A program made the position numbers and the translations under genes. Below, one piece after another: positions 1 to 8,082 of a stretch of 64,000 bases of DNA (position 1 is its first letter; the number at the start of each line of letters is the position of its first letter). Below the pieces are notes generated by a model. The model did not search any database. It was not told where the DNA came from and saw nothing but the letters and a program-made list of their open reading frames with translations. The stretch is from Cyclobacteriaceae bacterium (GTDB taxonomy: Bacteria; Bacteroidota; Bacteroidia; Cytophagales; Cyclobacteriaceae), in the NCBI GenBank assembly GCA_019638255.1, contig JAHBUD010000002.1:414092-478091 (forward strand), given 5' to 3'.

Positions 1-264
1 ACAGAATCGGCTACCGTTGCCATTGGAGTACCCACTGCTTTGGCCTTAATTACCCAACAGATTTTATTTCACAAATACAAGGGCGAAAACCTGCTTCACG
101 GTATTCAGGGCAGGGGTAACAAAGATTCTTCAGTTCGTTTTTCGGTGCGATTAACCCCTGAAAATTATTTCATCAATCAGCGGTTGCCCATGCGCTCCCC
201 GGAAGGCTACGGTTTGCAATCAGGACTCAATAATCAGATTGTTAATCTTAAACTTACCTTTTAA
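1..264 (+). CDS. C-terminal fragment of an unidentified protein
   Basis: The reading frame is open from the first base of the window and stops at 264, so the N-terminus lies outside. About 87 residues are visible. A hydrophobic stretch near the start (VAIGVPTALALI) is followed by a polar region. The last 45 residues alternate polar and hydrophobic positions (SVRFSVRL, then NQIVNLKLTF) and end in phenylalanine, a pattern typical of the last strand of an outer-membrane beta-barrel. I do not recognise the family. The outer-membrane idea is inference from the C-terminal pattern alone. Confidence 0.55.
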   Translation, partial: TESATVAIGVPTALALITQQILFHKYKGENLLHGIQGRGNKDSSVRFSVRLTPENYFINQRLPMRSPEGYGLQSGLNNQIVNLKLTF

Positions 265-301
265 TCTTCGCCCCCTTTAGGTTAAAGTATTTAATGCTCG
301 C

Positions 302-331
302 TTGACTTTTGTACATGTTCTATTAACTTTG
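302..331 (+). promoter_or_regulatory. Promoter of the membrane protein-HTH-creD operon
   Basis: TAACTTTG at 324-331 matches the Bacteroidota -7 consensus TAnnTTTG exactly. TTG at 302-304 lies 19 bases upstream, the usual -33 spacing. The predicted transcription start falls around 337-340, on top of the palindrome at 337-348 and about 10 bases before the ATG at 350, so the leader would be very short. Confidence 0.6.
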
Positions 332-336
332 AATTC

Positions 337-348
337 AAAAGTACTTTT
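337..348. promoter_or_regulatory. Operator candidate, copy 1 (AAAAGTACTTTT)
   Basis: This is a perfect 12-bp palindrome placed five bases after the -7 element and immediately before the start codon at 350. The 25 bases 326-350 match 1288-1312 upstream of creD with a single difference (C336 versus T1298). The likely ligand is the winged-helix regulator encoded at 970. That assignment is inference from position and duplication. Confidence 0.55.
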
Positions 349-349
349 A

Positions 350-973
350 ATGAAAGAAATACACGATTATCAAGGCGACATTGCCTCCATCCGGACAGCG
401 ATGGAGCGATCTGTCAAATTCCTTTCACTCAGTGGCCTGTCGGGCGTACTGGCCGGTATCTACGCTTTGATCGGTGCTACGGCTGTCTACTACTTAATTT
501 ATTATCCACACTCTCCTTTCGGGTTCCGGTTTTATTATGTCAATGAACACGACATTGTACTGAAACTGATGATAATCGCAGCTCTGGTTTTAGTGCTCTC
601 AATCGCTACTGCATTTATAATGAGCCAGCGCAAGGCAAAACGCTTAGGCCTCACCATCTGGAATAAAACCAGCAAAGATCTCACGGCAAATCTTTTCATT
701 CCGCTGATAACCGGTGGTTTGTTGATATTGATATTAGTCTCCCGTGGTTACTATGGCATTGTTGCTCCAGCATGCCTGATATTTTACGGACTTGCACTGA
801 TTAGTGCCAGTGCCTATACCGTAAATGAAATTCGTTACCTGGGATTTTCCGAAATCGTACTGGGGTTAGTTGCAGCACTTCTGCCGGGTTATGGGCTTGT
901 CTTCTGGGCCCTTGGTTTTGGACTGTTGCATATTGTATATGGCGGTGTAATGCATTATCGTTACGATTCGTGA
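350..973 (+). CDS. Polytopic membrane protein of the creD operon
   Basis: A 207-residue protein with about five or six hydrophobic segments (for example around GVLAGIYALIGATAVYYL and KLMIIAALVLVLSIATAFI) and a tail ending in RYDS. A TTG at 302 would lengthen it by 16 codons, but that stretch contains the -7 element and palindrome shared with creD, so the ATG at 350 is preferred. The stop overlaps the GTG of the next gene (GTGA at 970-973), which implies translational coupling. The family is unnamed to me. In Bacteroidota such a protein commonly sits beside a small winged-helix regulator and CreD. The role is probably in the envelope; no catalytic motif is visible. Confidence 0.75.
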   Translation: MKEIHDYQGDIASIRTAMERSVKFLSLSGLSGVLAGIYALIGATAVYYLIYYPHSPFGFRFYYVNEHDIVLKLMIIAALVLVLSIATAFIMSQRKAKRLGLTIWNKTSKDLTANLFIPLITGGLLILILVSRGYYGIVAPACLIFYGLALISASAYTVNEIRYLGFSEIVLGLVAALLPGYGLVFWALGFGLLHIVYGGVMHYRYDS

Positions 974-1269
974 AAAACCCGTTTGATCAACTGGATCGGA
1001 TACTGGAGCATCGTATACGGTTGCAGATTATGTCTGTACTCGTAGCGAATGATTCGTATGATTTTAATTCCCTGAAGGAAGTATTGAATGTTACCGATGG
1101 TAATCTGGCTTCAAACCTTAAGGCCTTGGAAAAAGAAAAATATATCTCTGTTTCCAAGTCGTTCGTTGACCGAAAGCCAAACACCAAATACAAGGCTACG
1201 GAAAAAGGAAGAAATGCGTTTAAGAAACACCTTGATGCCCTGGAAGAATTGATCAAAACACAACAGTAA
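970..1269 (+). CDS. Winged-helix transcriptional regulator (HTH_34 type)
   Basis: A 99-residue protein that is almost entirely one winged-helix DNA-binding domain: an N-terminal helix (FDQLDRILEHRIRLQIMSVL), a helix-turn-helix (FNSLKEVLNVTDGNLASNLKAL), and a wing with the GYI-like turn EKYISVSKSFVDRKPNTKYKAT. This arrangement fits the HTH_34/MarR-like family. The GTG start at 970 overlaps the upstream stop. No ligand-binding domain is present, so its signal may be another protein, perhaps the membrane partner. Its likely targets are the palindromes at 337-348 and 1299-1310, which would make the operon self-regulated. The DNA-binding role is secure; the targets are inferred. Confidence 0.85.
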   Translation: MKNPFDQLDRILEHRIRLQIMSVLVANDSYDFNSLKEVLNVTDGNLASNLKALEKEKYISVSKSFVDRKPNTKYKATEKGRNAFKKHLDALEELIKTQQ

Positions 1270-1283
1270 AAAAATTTTTACCT

Positions 1284-1312
1284 ATATACTTTGAATTTAA
1301 AAGTACTTTTAA
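1284..1312 (+). promoter_or_regulatory. creD promoter and operator copy 2
   Basis: TATACTTTG at 1285-1293 resembles the -7 element, with one extra base compared with TAnnTTTG. Five bases later comes TTAAAAGTACTTTTAA at 1297-1312, a perfect 16-bp palindrome. Spacing and sequence repeat the block at 326-350. creD starts at 1326. creD can therefore be transcribed separately under the same control as the first gene. Confidence 0.55.
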
Positions 1313-1325
1313 ACGATAATAAACT

Positions 1326-2753
1326 ATGGAACAAACCAAATCAACAAATCTCCTCGATCGATTCAATCAGTGGCTGAAGGAATCGATCACTGTAAAACTT
1401 GTTTCAATCGGATTTTTAATTCTGATCCTGCTCATACCCGCAGCGTGGATTGAAAACATGATCGTGGAACGACAACATCGCGCTGAGTCGGTTATTGCCG
1501 AAGTGTCAAACAAATGGTCGGGTAACCAAACGTTATCCGGTCCTATTTTAGTGATGCCCTACAAGCATCGTGAAACCATTAAAATTGATAAGGACCAAGT
1601 AGAGATAAAAGAGAGCACGCGTAAAGCATTCTTTCTTCCTGAAGCACTTGACATCAGCGGAACGGTGAATCCTGAAAAATTGCATCGTGGAATTTTTGAT
1701 GCCGTGGTATATGAATCATCACTCAACATGAAAATCTCATTCAGTAAACCAGATTTCAAACGGCTTGAAATTGCTGAAGACATGGTTCTTTGGTCAGAAG
1801 CCCATCTGATCATTGCCATCAGTGATCTTCGCGGAATCAGTAAAAATCCACCAGCCATAAAGGTTGGCAACCAAAGTCTGAGTGCTGAACCTGCACAAAA
1901 CATTGGTGTATCCACACACAAATTCGAACGTACAGTTCAACCACGGGCTTACGATGATGGCTCATATTCCATTAAATCAGCAACCGGTATTGTTGCCCCT
2001 TTAAACTGGAATAGTGAAGAGGATTTTTCAGCACTTAGTGATATCAGTTTCAGTTTAAAAGGAAGCAGCCAGTTGAATTTTGTTCCTTCTGGAAAAACAA
2101 CATCTGTAAAACTCTCAGGTCCTTGGCCCGATCCAAGTTTTGATGGAGAATTTTTACCCTCCACACGTGAGGTAACTGATAAAGATTTTACCGCCACCTG
2201 GAATATTCTACACTTCAACAGGCCATTCTCACAACAATGGAAAGACAGCCACCAGGAATTGGTAGGTTCTGAATTTGGGTTGAAACTGTTGATACCCGTA
2301 GATCAATATCAAAAAAGTATCCGCACAGCCAAATACGGTATCCTCATCATCATGCTTACGTTTGTGGCGTTGTTCCTGGTAGAGATCACGCAAAAAATCA
2401 GGATACATCCGTTTCAGTATATTCTTATCGGTGCGGCACTCATTATATACTACACGCTTTTGTTAAGCTTCTCAGAGCAAGTTGGCTATAACATGGCATA
2501 CTGGATTTCAACCGGAGCAACTGTAATCTTGATCGCAGCTTATTCAACCTCATTTCTAAGAGATAGAAAGCTAAGTTTATTGTTCACTACCCTATTGGTG
2601 ATTTTTTACACGTTCATTTTCATCATCATCCTGCAACAGGATTTCTCACTGCTAATCGGAAGTGTTGGATTATTCCTGATTGTGGCTACACTGATGTACT
2701 TCAGCAGGAAGGTGGACTGGTATAAAGATTCTTCCTCGAATTTAGAATCATAA
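1326..2753 (+). CDS. creD: CreD family inner membrane protein
   Basis: A 475-residue protein with CreD (Inner membrane protein CreD family) layout: one N-terminal membrane helix at about residues 24-42 (LVSIGFLILILLIPAAWI), a large periplasmic domain of about 290 residues, then five closely spaced C-terminal helices from about residue 338. In enterobacteria CreD belongs to the CreBC regulon and affects envelope integrity and colicin/beta-lactam responses. Here no CreBC pair is present, and a winged-helix gene lies directly upstream instead. A promoter/palindrome block precedes it. The biochemical activity of the family is unknown. Family assignment is strong; function is inherited. Confidence 0.9.
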   Translation: MEQTKSTNLLDRFNQWLKESITVKLVSIGFLILILLIPAAWIENMIVERQHRAESVIAEVSNKWSGNQTLSGPILVMPYKHRETIKIDKDQVEIKESTRKAFFLPEALDISGTVNPEKLHRGIFDAVVYESSLNMKISFSKPDFKRLEIAEDMVLWSEAHLIIAISDLRGISKNPPAIKVGNQSLSAEPAQNIGVSTHKFERTVQPRAYDDGSYSIKSATGIVAPLNWNSEEDFSALSDISFSLKGSSQLNFVPSGKTTSVKLSGPWPDPSFDGEFLPSTREVTDKDFTATWNILHFNRPFSQQWKDSHQELVGSEFGLKLLIPVDQYQKSIRTAKYGILIIMLTFVALFLVEITQKIRIHPFQYILIGAALIIYYTLLLSFSEQVGYNMAYWISTGATVILIAAYSTSFLRDRKLSLLFTTLLVIFYTFIFIIILQQDFSLLIGSVGLFLIVATLMYFSRKVDWYKDSSSNLES

Positions 2754-2767
2754 TAGCAAGCTAAATA

Positions 2768-2792
2768 AGAAGCTGGTTTATCACCAGCTTCT
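2768..2792. terminator. Bidirectional terminator between creD and pruA
   Basis: A 10-bp stem at 2768-2777 and 2783-2792 (AGAAGCTGGT/ACCAGCTTCT) has a 5-base loop. It is followed by CTATTTTC on the plus strand and TTATTTAG on the minus strand. It sits between two convergent genes. Confidence 0.7.
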
Positions 2793-2798
2793 CTATTT

Positions 2799-4430
2799 TC
2801 ATTCTTTATCCAAAAACGGATAACGATAATCCACAGGCGGAACAAAGGTTTCTTTGATGGTGCGCATCGAAACCCAACGTAGCAGGTTTACTTTGGCCCC
2901 TGCTTTATCGTTAGTGCCCGAACCCCTGGCACCACCAAACGGTTGCTGACCAACTACCGCACCGGTTGGTTTATCGTTAATGTAGAAATTACCGGCTGCA
3001 TTGCTTAACTTCTTTGTAGCCAATTCAATGGCATAGCGATCCTTCGCAAGGATAGATCCTGTTAAGGCGTAGGGTGAAGTACTGTCAACCAGTTCAAGGG
3101 TTTGTTCAAAATTCTCTTCGTGGTACACATACACGGTTAGTACCGGGCCGAAAATTTCTTCACACATGGTAATGGATGAAGGATCTTTTGTTTCAATGAT
3201 CGTAGGTTCAATAAAGTACCCGTTCGATTTATCGTACTTACCCCCGGCAATAATTTCGTTCATCGGATTTTTGCGGGCGGTTTCAATGTAACCGGTAATG
3301 GAATCAAAAGCCTTTTCGTCAATCACCGCGTTGATGAAGTTACCGAAATCTTCCGTGCCACCCATCTTAAAGGTTTTCAAATCTTCGAGCACGTATTTCT
3401 TCACATCGCTCCATAAGTTTGAAGGTATGTAGCAACGTGAAGCAGCCGAACATTTTTGGCCCTGGTATTCAAATGCCCCACGCGACATAGCCGTAGCCAC
3501 TTCTTTCGCATTCGCGCTTTTGTGAACCATAATAAAATCCTTACCACCTGTTTCGCCCACAATGCGCGGGTACGACTTGTACTTATGGATATTGCTTCCA
3601 ATCGTTTTCCACATGCCCTGAAATACGCCCGTGCTTCCGGTAAAATGGATGCCCGCAAAATCTTTATGATTAAAAATTACATCCCCCGCATCCGGTCCGC
3701 TCACGTAAACCAAATTAATCACACCATCGGGCAACCCCGCTTCTTTCAACACCTGCATGATCACATTCGCAGCATAAATCTGTGTGTTGGCTGGTTTCCA
3801 CACTACAGTGTTGCCCATTAAGGCAGCACTGGTGGGAAGATTGCCCGCAATGGCGGTAAAGTTGAATGGCGTTAACGCGAACACAAATCCTTCCAACGGA
3901 CGATACTCCATGCGATTCCATATGCCTGCCGATGACTCAGGCTGCTCATGATAAATCTGGCTCATGAAATACACATTGTAGCGCAAAAAATCGATCAATT
4001 CACACGCTGAGTCAATCTCTGCCTGAAATGCATTCTTCGATTGCCCCAACATCGTAGCTGCATTGATTTTGTATCGATACGGACCGGCCAGCAGATCGGC
4101 TGCCTTTAAAAAAATACCCGCGCGATGCTCCCAGCTGAGGTTTGCCCAAAGTTCCTTCGCGCCTAAAGCCGCGTTGATGGCTTGTTCCACATGCTGCTTA
4201 TCGCCAAAATGAAAATGCCCCAGCAGATGTTTATGATCGTGCGGAGGATTTAACGGTTTTTTATTATCCGTACGAACTTCTTCACCCCCGATGTACATGG
4301 GTATATCCAATACCTGGCTGCGTGCATCCTGCAGCGCCTTTTTCAATAACTCGCGCTCTTTGCTGCCCGGGCCGTATGATAAAACGGGCTCATTTTTGGG
4401 TACAGGAACATTGAAAAATCCTTTTGGCAT
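2799..4430 (-). CDS. pruA: L-glutamate gamma-semialdehyde dehydrogenase
   Basis: A 543-residue monofunctional delta-1-pyrroline-5-carboxylate dehydrogenase, the second step of proline breakdown: NAD-dependent oxidation of glutamate semialdehyde to glutamate in the cytosol. The aldehyde dehydrogenase signatures are in place: a Rossmann-region FTGSTGVF, the general base Glu293 in VGETGGKD, and the nucleophile Cys327 in GQKCSAASR. The length matches the single-domain Bacteroidota and mitochondrial form, not the fused PutA. No proline dehydrogenase gene lies in the window. It follows yjjG on the same strand after 51 bases, and a -7 motif in that gap suggests its own promoter. Confidence 0.95.
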   Translation of the reverse strand: MPKGFFNVPVPKNEPVLSYGPGSKERELLKKALQDARSQVLDIPMYIGGEEVRTDNKKPLNPPHDHKHLLGHFHFGDKQHVEQAINAALGAKELWANLSWEHRAGIFLKAADLLAGPYRYKINAATMLGQSKNAFQAEIDSACELIDFLRYNVYFMSQIYHEQPESSAGIWNRMEYRPLEGFVFALTPFNFTAIAGNLPTSAALMGNTVVWKPANTQIYAANVIMQVLKEAGLPDGVINLVYVSGPDAGDVIFNHKDFAGIHFTGSTGVFQGMWKTIGSNIHKYKSYPRIVGETGGKDFIMVHKSANAKEVATAMSRGAFEYQGQKCSAASRCYIPSNLWSDVKKYVLEDLKTFKMGGTEDFGNFINAVIDEKAFDSITGYIETARKNPMNEIIAGGKYDKSNGYFIEPTIIETKDPSSITMCEEIFGPVLTVYVYHEENFEQTLELVDSTSPYALTGSILAKDRYAIELATKKLSNAAGNFYINDKPTGAVVGQQPFGGARGSGTNDKAGAKVNLLRWVSMRTIKETFVPPVDYRYPFLDKE

Positions 4431-4472
4431 AACGAATGAATTTTGATTGAATTAATACGTTTTTTCAGGCGG

Positions 4473-4480
4473 CAAAGTTA
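4473..4480 (-). promoter_or_regulatory. -7 element for pruA
   Basis: On the minus strand this reads TAACTTTG, an exact TAnnTTTG match, 42 bases before the pruA ATG. I found no TTTG at 19 bases upstream, so the -33 half is not supported. Confidence 0.4.
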
Positions 4481-4481
4481 A

Positions 4482-5180
4482 TCAAAGCAGCGTACAAAGC
4501 TCCTTCAAACTCCTGATTTCGTGGTTAACGTCCACTTCATGACGGATACCTTCCGGATTAAATAAAATAGTATCAATTGCAGCGTTTTGGGCACCAGCAA
4601 TATCAGTCAACAGGTTATCCCCTATCATGATGCAGGCCGTTGATTCTATTCCATTAACATCCATGGCATACTGAAAAATTTCAGGGGATGGTTTTTTAAA
4701 ACCTGCCTTCTGCGATGTAACAATGTGATCAAAGAATGATTCAATCTTGGAAGTTAAAATCTTAATGCGTTGAATGTCTTCAAAACCATTTGTGATCACT
4801 GTAAGAGAGTAGCGATCGGAAAGGTAGTCGAGTATTTCCAGTGCATGGGGTATCAGATAACCTTTTTGCGGACAAGCATGCAAGTAATGTTCGGAAAGTT
4901 TTATTGCCAGTTCATCATTTTGCACCTTTGATTTTTCCAGTATTTGTACAAACCGTTCTCTCCGGATTACCTCACTGGTAATTTTTCCATGATCGTATAA
5001 ATGCCACAACTGCTGGTTTACCTCCTTGAAATGCTGATGAAATTTAGGAAATGCATCAATACCCTGCGCATGCAGTTCATACTGTTCGTATAGCTCAACT
5101 AAGGTTTCGTATGAATTTTTATCATAGTCCCAAAGCGTGTGGTCAAGGTCAAAAAAAACAGTAGTGTAAGGATGGGGCAT
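4482..5180 (-). CDS. yjjG: YjjG-family noncanonical pyrimidine nucleotidase (HAD)
   Basis: A 232-residue HAD-superfamily hydrolase. Motif I is FFDLDHTLWD near residue 10 (nucleophile Asp then Asp+2), motif II is VITNGFE, motif III is the Lys of FKKPSPEIF, and motif IV is MIGDNLLTDI. The opening DLDHTLWD and overall length are typical of YjjG-like 5'-nucleotidases, which remove phosphate from damaged or noncanonical pyrimidine nucleotides such as 5-fluoro-dUMP. Those substrates are known for E. coli YjjG and inferred here. It lies 33 bases downstream of the ArsR-type regulator and is probably cotranscribed with it. Confidence 0.85.
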   Translation of the reverse strand: MPHPYTTVFFDLDHTLWDYDKNSYETLVELYEQYELHAQGIDAFPKFHQHFKEVNQQLWHLYDHGKITSEVIRRERFVQILEKSKVQNDELAIKLSEHYLHACPQKGYLIPHALEILDYLSDRYSLTVITNGFEDIQRIKILTSKIESFFDHIVTSQKAGFKKPSPEIFQYAMDVNGIESTACIMIGDNLLTDIAGAQNAAIDTILFNPEGIRHEVDVNHEIRSLKELCTLL

Positions 5181-5213
5181 AAAGAGTACGATCAGCTAGT
5201 AAAAATTAAGTGG

Positions 5214-5603
5214 TTATTTAAACCATGCTTCAGCCTGAATTTGAATTTTGTTGATGGCCAATTCGCGATTGGAGAATAAGGTTTTATAAAGTTGCAGGTC
5301 ATGCTGAAGTTGCTGGTCTTTGTGCAGAAACTGGAAGATCTGGTTTATGATTTCATATACCTCATCCTTAACCTGATAAAACACCCAATGGTTATACCTG
5401 CGGAACGAAAGAATGCCTGAATTTTTAAGGTAAATAAGGTGCCGTGATGTTTTAGCCTGTGTAAAACCCAGAATCTGCTCCAGATCAGAGATACACATTT
5501 CGCCATTCTTAAAAATTAAGTGCAGAATGCGCAACCGGGATTCATCGGCACAGGCTTTGAAAATCTGTGAACCTAGCGTAAGATTAAAATTTTTAAGACG
5601 CAT
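5214..5603 (-). CDS. ArsR-type winged-helix regulator
   Basis: A 129-residue protein with an ArsR winged-helix domain at about residues 10-95. The recognition region is CISDLEQILGFTQAKTSRHLIYLKNSGI, and the wing includes RYNHWVFYQV. No ArsR-type CVCDLC metal site is visible; a single Cys lies at the helix start (EMCISD), so metal sensing by the classical site is unlikely. It is followed by yjjG and then pruA on the same strand. The target genes are unknown. The family is clear. Confidence 0.85.
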   Translation of the reverse strand: MRLKNFNLTLGSQIFKACADESRLRILHLIFKNGEMCISDLEQILGFTQAKTSRHLIYLKNSGILSFRRYNHWVFYQVKDEVYEIINQIFQFLHKDQQLQHDLQLYKTLFSNRELAINKIQIQAEAWFK

Positions 5604-5632
5604 GGCAAAACTTAACTAAACCGTTCATCCTG

Positions 5633-5640
5633 CAAAGGTA
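5633..5640 (-). promoter_or_regulatory. -7 element for the ArsR-type gene
   Basis: The minus strand reads TACCTTTG, an exact TAnnTTTG match 30 bases before the start codon at 5603. No clear -33 element was found. Confidence 0.4.
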
Positions 5641-5711
5641 TTGAAATTAGGTAGTTAAACCCTGAATCAGTATTTTTGAGCTCATCGATTTTAGTCAAAA
5701 TCTCTGCGTAG

Positions 5712-6353
5712 GTGAAGGCAAAGCACATTTTGAGTTTAGCGATTGTGGTGTTGGCTATAATGTCGGCTTTGACAGGCTACTCACAAAATCAGCGAAGGAT
5801 TATTCAGCTTTCGGGTGTGGTACTCGGCTTGGAGGAAAACGACCGGGTTATACAACTTCCTGGCGTACACGTGTACATTCCAAAAGCAGGTCGGGGCATT
5901 CCTACCAACTCAATGGGTTTCTTTTCACTGCCCGTTCTGGTGGGCGATAGTGTGGTGATTACTTCAGTGGGTTACGAAAGGCAATACTACATCGTACCCG
6001 ATCATCCCAGCGAATACCTGACCATTATTGTTGAACTGGTGCAGGACGTTACCTACCTTAGAGAAGTTCAGGTAATGGCATTCCCAACCGAAGAAGTATT
6101 TAAAGAAGCCATTTTGGCCTTAAATATTCCTACTGATAACAGCAAGATTGATCAAAGAAACCTGAACCAGGAGTTGCTCGCCTTAATGCTGAAAACCACG
6201 CCCATGGATGGCCCCATGAATCAACGCTATTACCTCGATCAGTGGGCATCATCAACCCAATACAAATACGGCCCACAAATGAACCCATTCATGAATGTCT
6301 TCAACTGGGCTAAGTTCTTCCAGTCCCTTAAACAGGACACTAAGAAGAAGTAG
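5712..6353 (+). CDS. Secreted carboxypeptidase-regulatory-like (CarboxypepD_reg) protein
   Basis: A 213-residue protein with a GTG start. The signal peptide (LSLAIVVLAIMSALTGYS) ends near residue 24. The body is a single beta-sandwich like the N-terminal domain of SusC and TonB receptors: LSGVVLG, then GVHVYIPKAGRGIPTNSMG, then VVITSVGYE. No plug or barrel follows; the last 90 residues are mostly polar and helical. Such stand-alone domains occur as periplasmic or outer-membrane proteins of unknown role in Bacteroidota. It is divergent from the ArsR-type gene with 108 bases between them. Confidence 0.7.
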   Translation: MKAKHILSLAIVVLAIMSALTGYSQNQRRIIQLSGVVLGLEENDRVIQLPGVHVYIPKAGRGIPTNSMGFFSLPVLVGDSVVITSVGYERQYYIVPDHPSEYLTIIVELVQDVTYLREVQVMAFPTEEVFKEAILALNIPTDNSKIDQRNLNQELLALMLKTTPMDGPMNQRYYLDQWASSTQYKYGPQMNPFMNVFNWAKFFQSLKQDTKKK

Positions 6354-6516
6354 ACATCCCTTCATTCCTGAAAAGAACAAAATGTTTTTGCCCTGAAACC
6401 AAAAGGGTTCTAAACACATAGCACCTTGGCAAAATCACCTTATCAAACTTATGTAATTCTAATCTGTAAACTGAAACTCTTCCATTTCCAAGCCGTAAAA
6501 CCGGTCGATTAAGGTT

Positions 6517-6801
6517 ATGAAGAGGTTCAGATTCATATTCATCCTGTTAGCATCCTTCCTGTACATTCCTGTAGTGGATGGAAGCACAGAAAGAGTTGGC
6601 TCTGACAAGGGTGAAGAAATTATTGAGGTTGTATTCGGCACGAGCGCTAAACCTCAAGGTCACAAAAAGAGACTGATCTATTATAGATCCTCAACAGATT
6701 TCTCAACCCGGTCTGCCAACCAATCAAAGCTATCAACAGACCAATTTCAGGAGTCCAAATACCAATCTATTTATTTACTCAACCGATGTCTTTTGATTTA
6801 A
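6517..6801 (+). CDS. Small putative exported protein
   Basis: A 94-residue open frame beginning MKRFRFIFILLASFLYIPVVDG, which looks like a signal peptide or single membrane anchor. The rest is polar, with a conserved-looking EEIIEVVFGT segment and no recognisable domain. It is isolated, with 163 bases upstream and 62 downstream before the next small frame. The N-terminal signal makes a real gene plausible, but nothing else confirms it. Confidence 0.4.
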   Translation: MKRFRFIFILLASFLYIPVVDGSTERVGSDKGEEIIEVVFGTSAKPQGHKKRLIYYRSSTDFSTRSANQSKLSTDQFQESKYQSIYLLNRCLLI

Positions 6802-6863
6802 TGGATAAGCACTTCAAGCTAGTGGCTCATTAATTATCCGTTAACATTAAATCAAAATACATT

Positions 6864-7022
6864 ATGAAAACTGCCAATATCGGCCAGGATATACTGGTCT
6901 GGACATTTATCGTTTCACTGTTTGTAGCGCTTACTGTTTTCTCAATCAATTTTATTCGTGCAATCACACCAACTACTACCTCTATGGTGATTAGTATTGA
7001 TTCGCAAAAATTGAATGATTGA
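6864..7022 (+). CDS. 52-residue single-pass membrane protein
   Basis: An ATG at 6864 opens a 53-codon frame ending TGA at 7022. Residues 10-33 (ILVWTFIVSLFVALTVFSINFIRA, split by no charged residue until the Arg) form one strong membrane helix. The C-terminal 19 residues are polar and periplasmic or cytoplasmic. It lies between a small exported protein and the broken leucine-rich-repeat gene. No family is recognised. Its reality rests on the start codon and the clean hydrophobic segment. Confidence 0.4.
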   Translation: MKTANIGQDILVWTFIVSLFVALTVFSINFIRAITPTTTSMVISIDSQKLND

Positions 7023-7175
7023 AACTTATGGGGGTAAACCATTTATTGAATGCATTCCGGCTAAGCCAGAAGCGTATTGGAAAGATCAGTCTAAAGGATG
7101 TTCATAAAGGGAATACTCCTGTATTAATATCGGACTATTTTTAACAAGCCTGATTGGCTACAACTCGATAACAAA

Positions 7176-7768
7176 ATGAAAACACTATCTGCAAAAGTAT
7201 TTTTGGCAATGCTCTCCTTAACAGGATTGCATGCTCAACCGGGTAAAAACTATACTACACTATCCGAGGCTATGATTAACCCTGAACGGGTTTATTGGCT
7301 GACCTTACGCGATGAAGGACTTGACCAAATACCCGTGGAGGTTTTTAAGCTGAAGAACTTAAAGTACCTGGATCTAAGCAGGAATAACATTAACCTTATT
7401 CCAGATGATTGTTGCATGTTTTTCTTGACGAACATCAAATCATGCCCTCCACACTTCCCGAACTGGCAAGCCTAAAGTACTTACATTTTTCAGGTAATGG
7501 AATTAGCCAGTTGCCGGAAAACATTATGGCGTTAAACAACCTTCAGGTATTGTCGATTCATAGCAAAAACTTCGTTCTTTCAGAACATATCAAGGAGTTG
7601 CGTCAAATGCCTTCCCTAAGGGAAGTTCAGTTAAATGGCGATTACGTGTATAAACTTAACGGTAATCCGGTTTACACGCCTGCCAGGGGCATGAATGAAA
7701 TACGGCTTGTGCCTGCAAGTAATGGTTACCGCAACGATGGAATAGCTGTACCCGGCATCCACTTTTAA
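7176..7768 (+). pseudogene. Leucine-rich-repeat protein interrupted by a frameshift
   Basis: The first part (from 7176) has a signal peptide (LSAKVFLAMLSLTGLHA) and leucine-rich repeats ending LKYLDLSRNNINLIPDD. The repeats continue in another frame: LPELASLKYLHFSGNGISQLP, then LNNLQVLSI, ending at 7768. Adding one A in the AAA at about 7437 would join NIK with IMPSTLPELASLKYL and give a protein of about 197 residues. The repeat next to the join is also shorter than the 23-residue unit, so more than one change may have occurred. The intact relative would be an exported binding protein. It is either a decayed gene or a sequencing error. Confidence 0.6.
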
Positions 7769-7825
7769 TGAGTGTTATCAAAGCATTAAAAACTTTAAAC
7801 TTTAACAATTAAATCAGAAAGTACT

Positions 7826-8020
7826 ATGAAATGGATCGTATTGGAAGAGAATCCTAAAGCCGACAACTACATAGCCGTAGTGCTATCGGATCGGTTTAAG
7901 AAACTCCAAGTGGAGAAAAAAGCCCATGCTGTATTTGAAAATGTGGATGACGCATTAAAACGTGCCCGTGAACTACGGAATATTTATGGCGTAAAAACCA
8001 TAAAGCTTTTCCAGCTTTAA
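7826..8020 (+). CDS. Small conserved-looking cytosolic protein, function unknown
   Basis: A 64-residue protein with a clear ATG. The sequence alternates strands and helices (KWIVLEENPKADNYIAVVLSD, then VDDALKRARELRNIYGVKTIKLFQL) and has no signal or membrane segment. Small alpha/beta proteins of this shape occur as DUF2188-like or stress-associated proteins, but I cannot assign a family. It lies just upstream of the terminator and the opposing tRNA. Confidence 0.5.
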   Translation: MKWIVLEENPKADNYIAVVLSDRFKKLQVEKKAHAVFENVDDALKRARELRNIYGVKTIKLFQL

Positions 8021-8047
8021 TACTGGTTGTGATCGTTATAAAACAAA

Positions 8048-8076
8048 AAGCCTGTTCAGCTTTGCTGAACAGGCTT
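8048..8076 (-). terminator. Terminator of tRNA-Pro
   Basis: A perfect 13-bp stem (8048-8060 with 8064-8076, AAGCCTGTTCAGC) has a 3-base loop. It is followed on the minus strand by TTTGTTT. It starts 7 bases after the tRNA 3' end. Confidence 0.8.
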
Positions 8077-8082
8077 GCTTTG

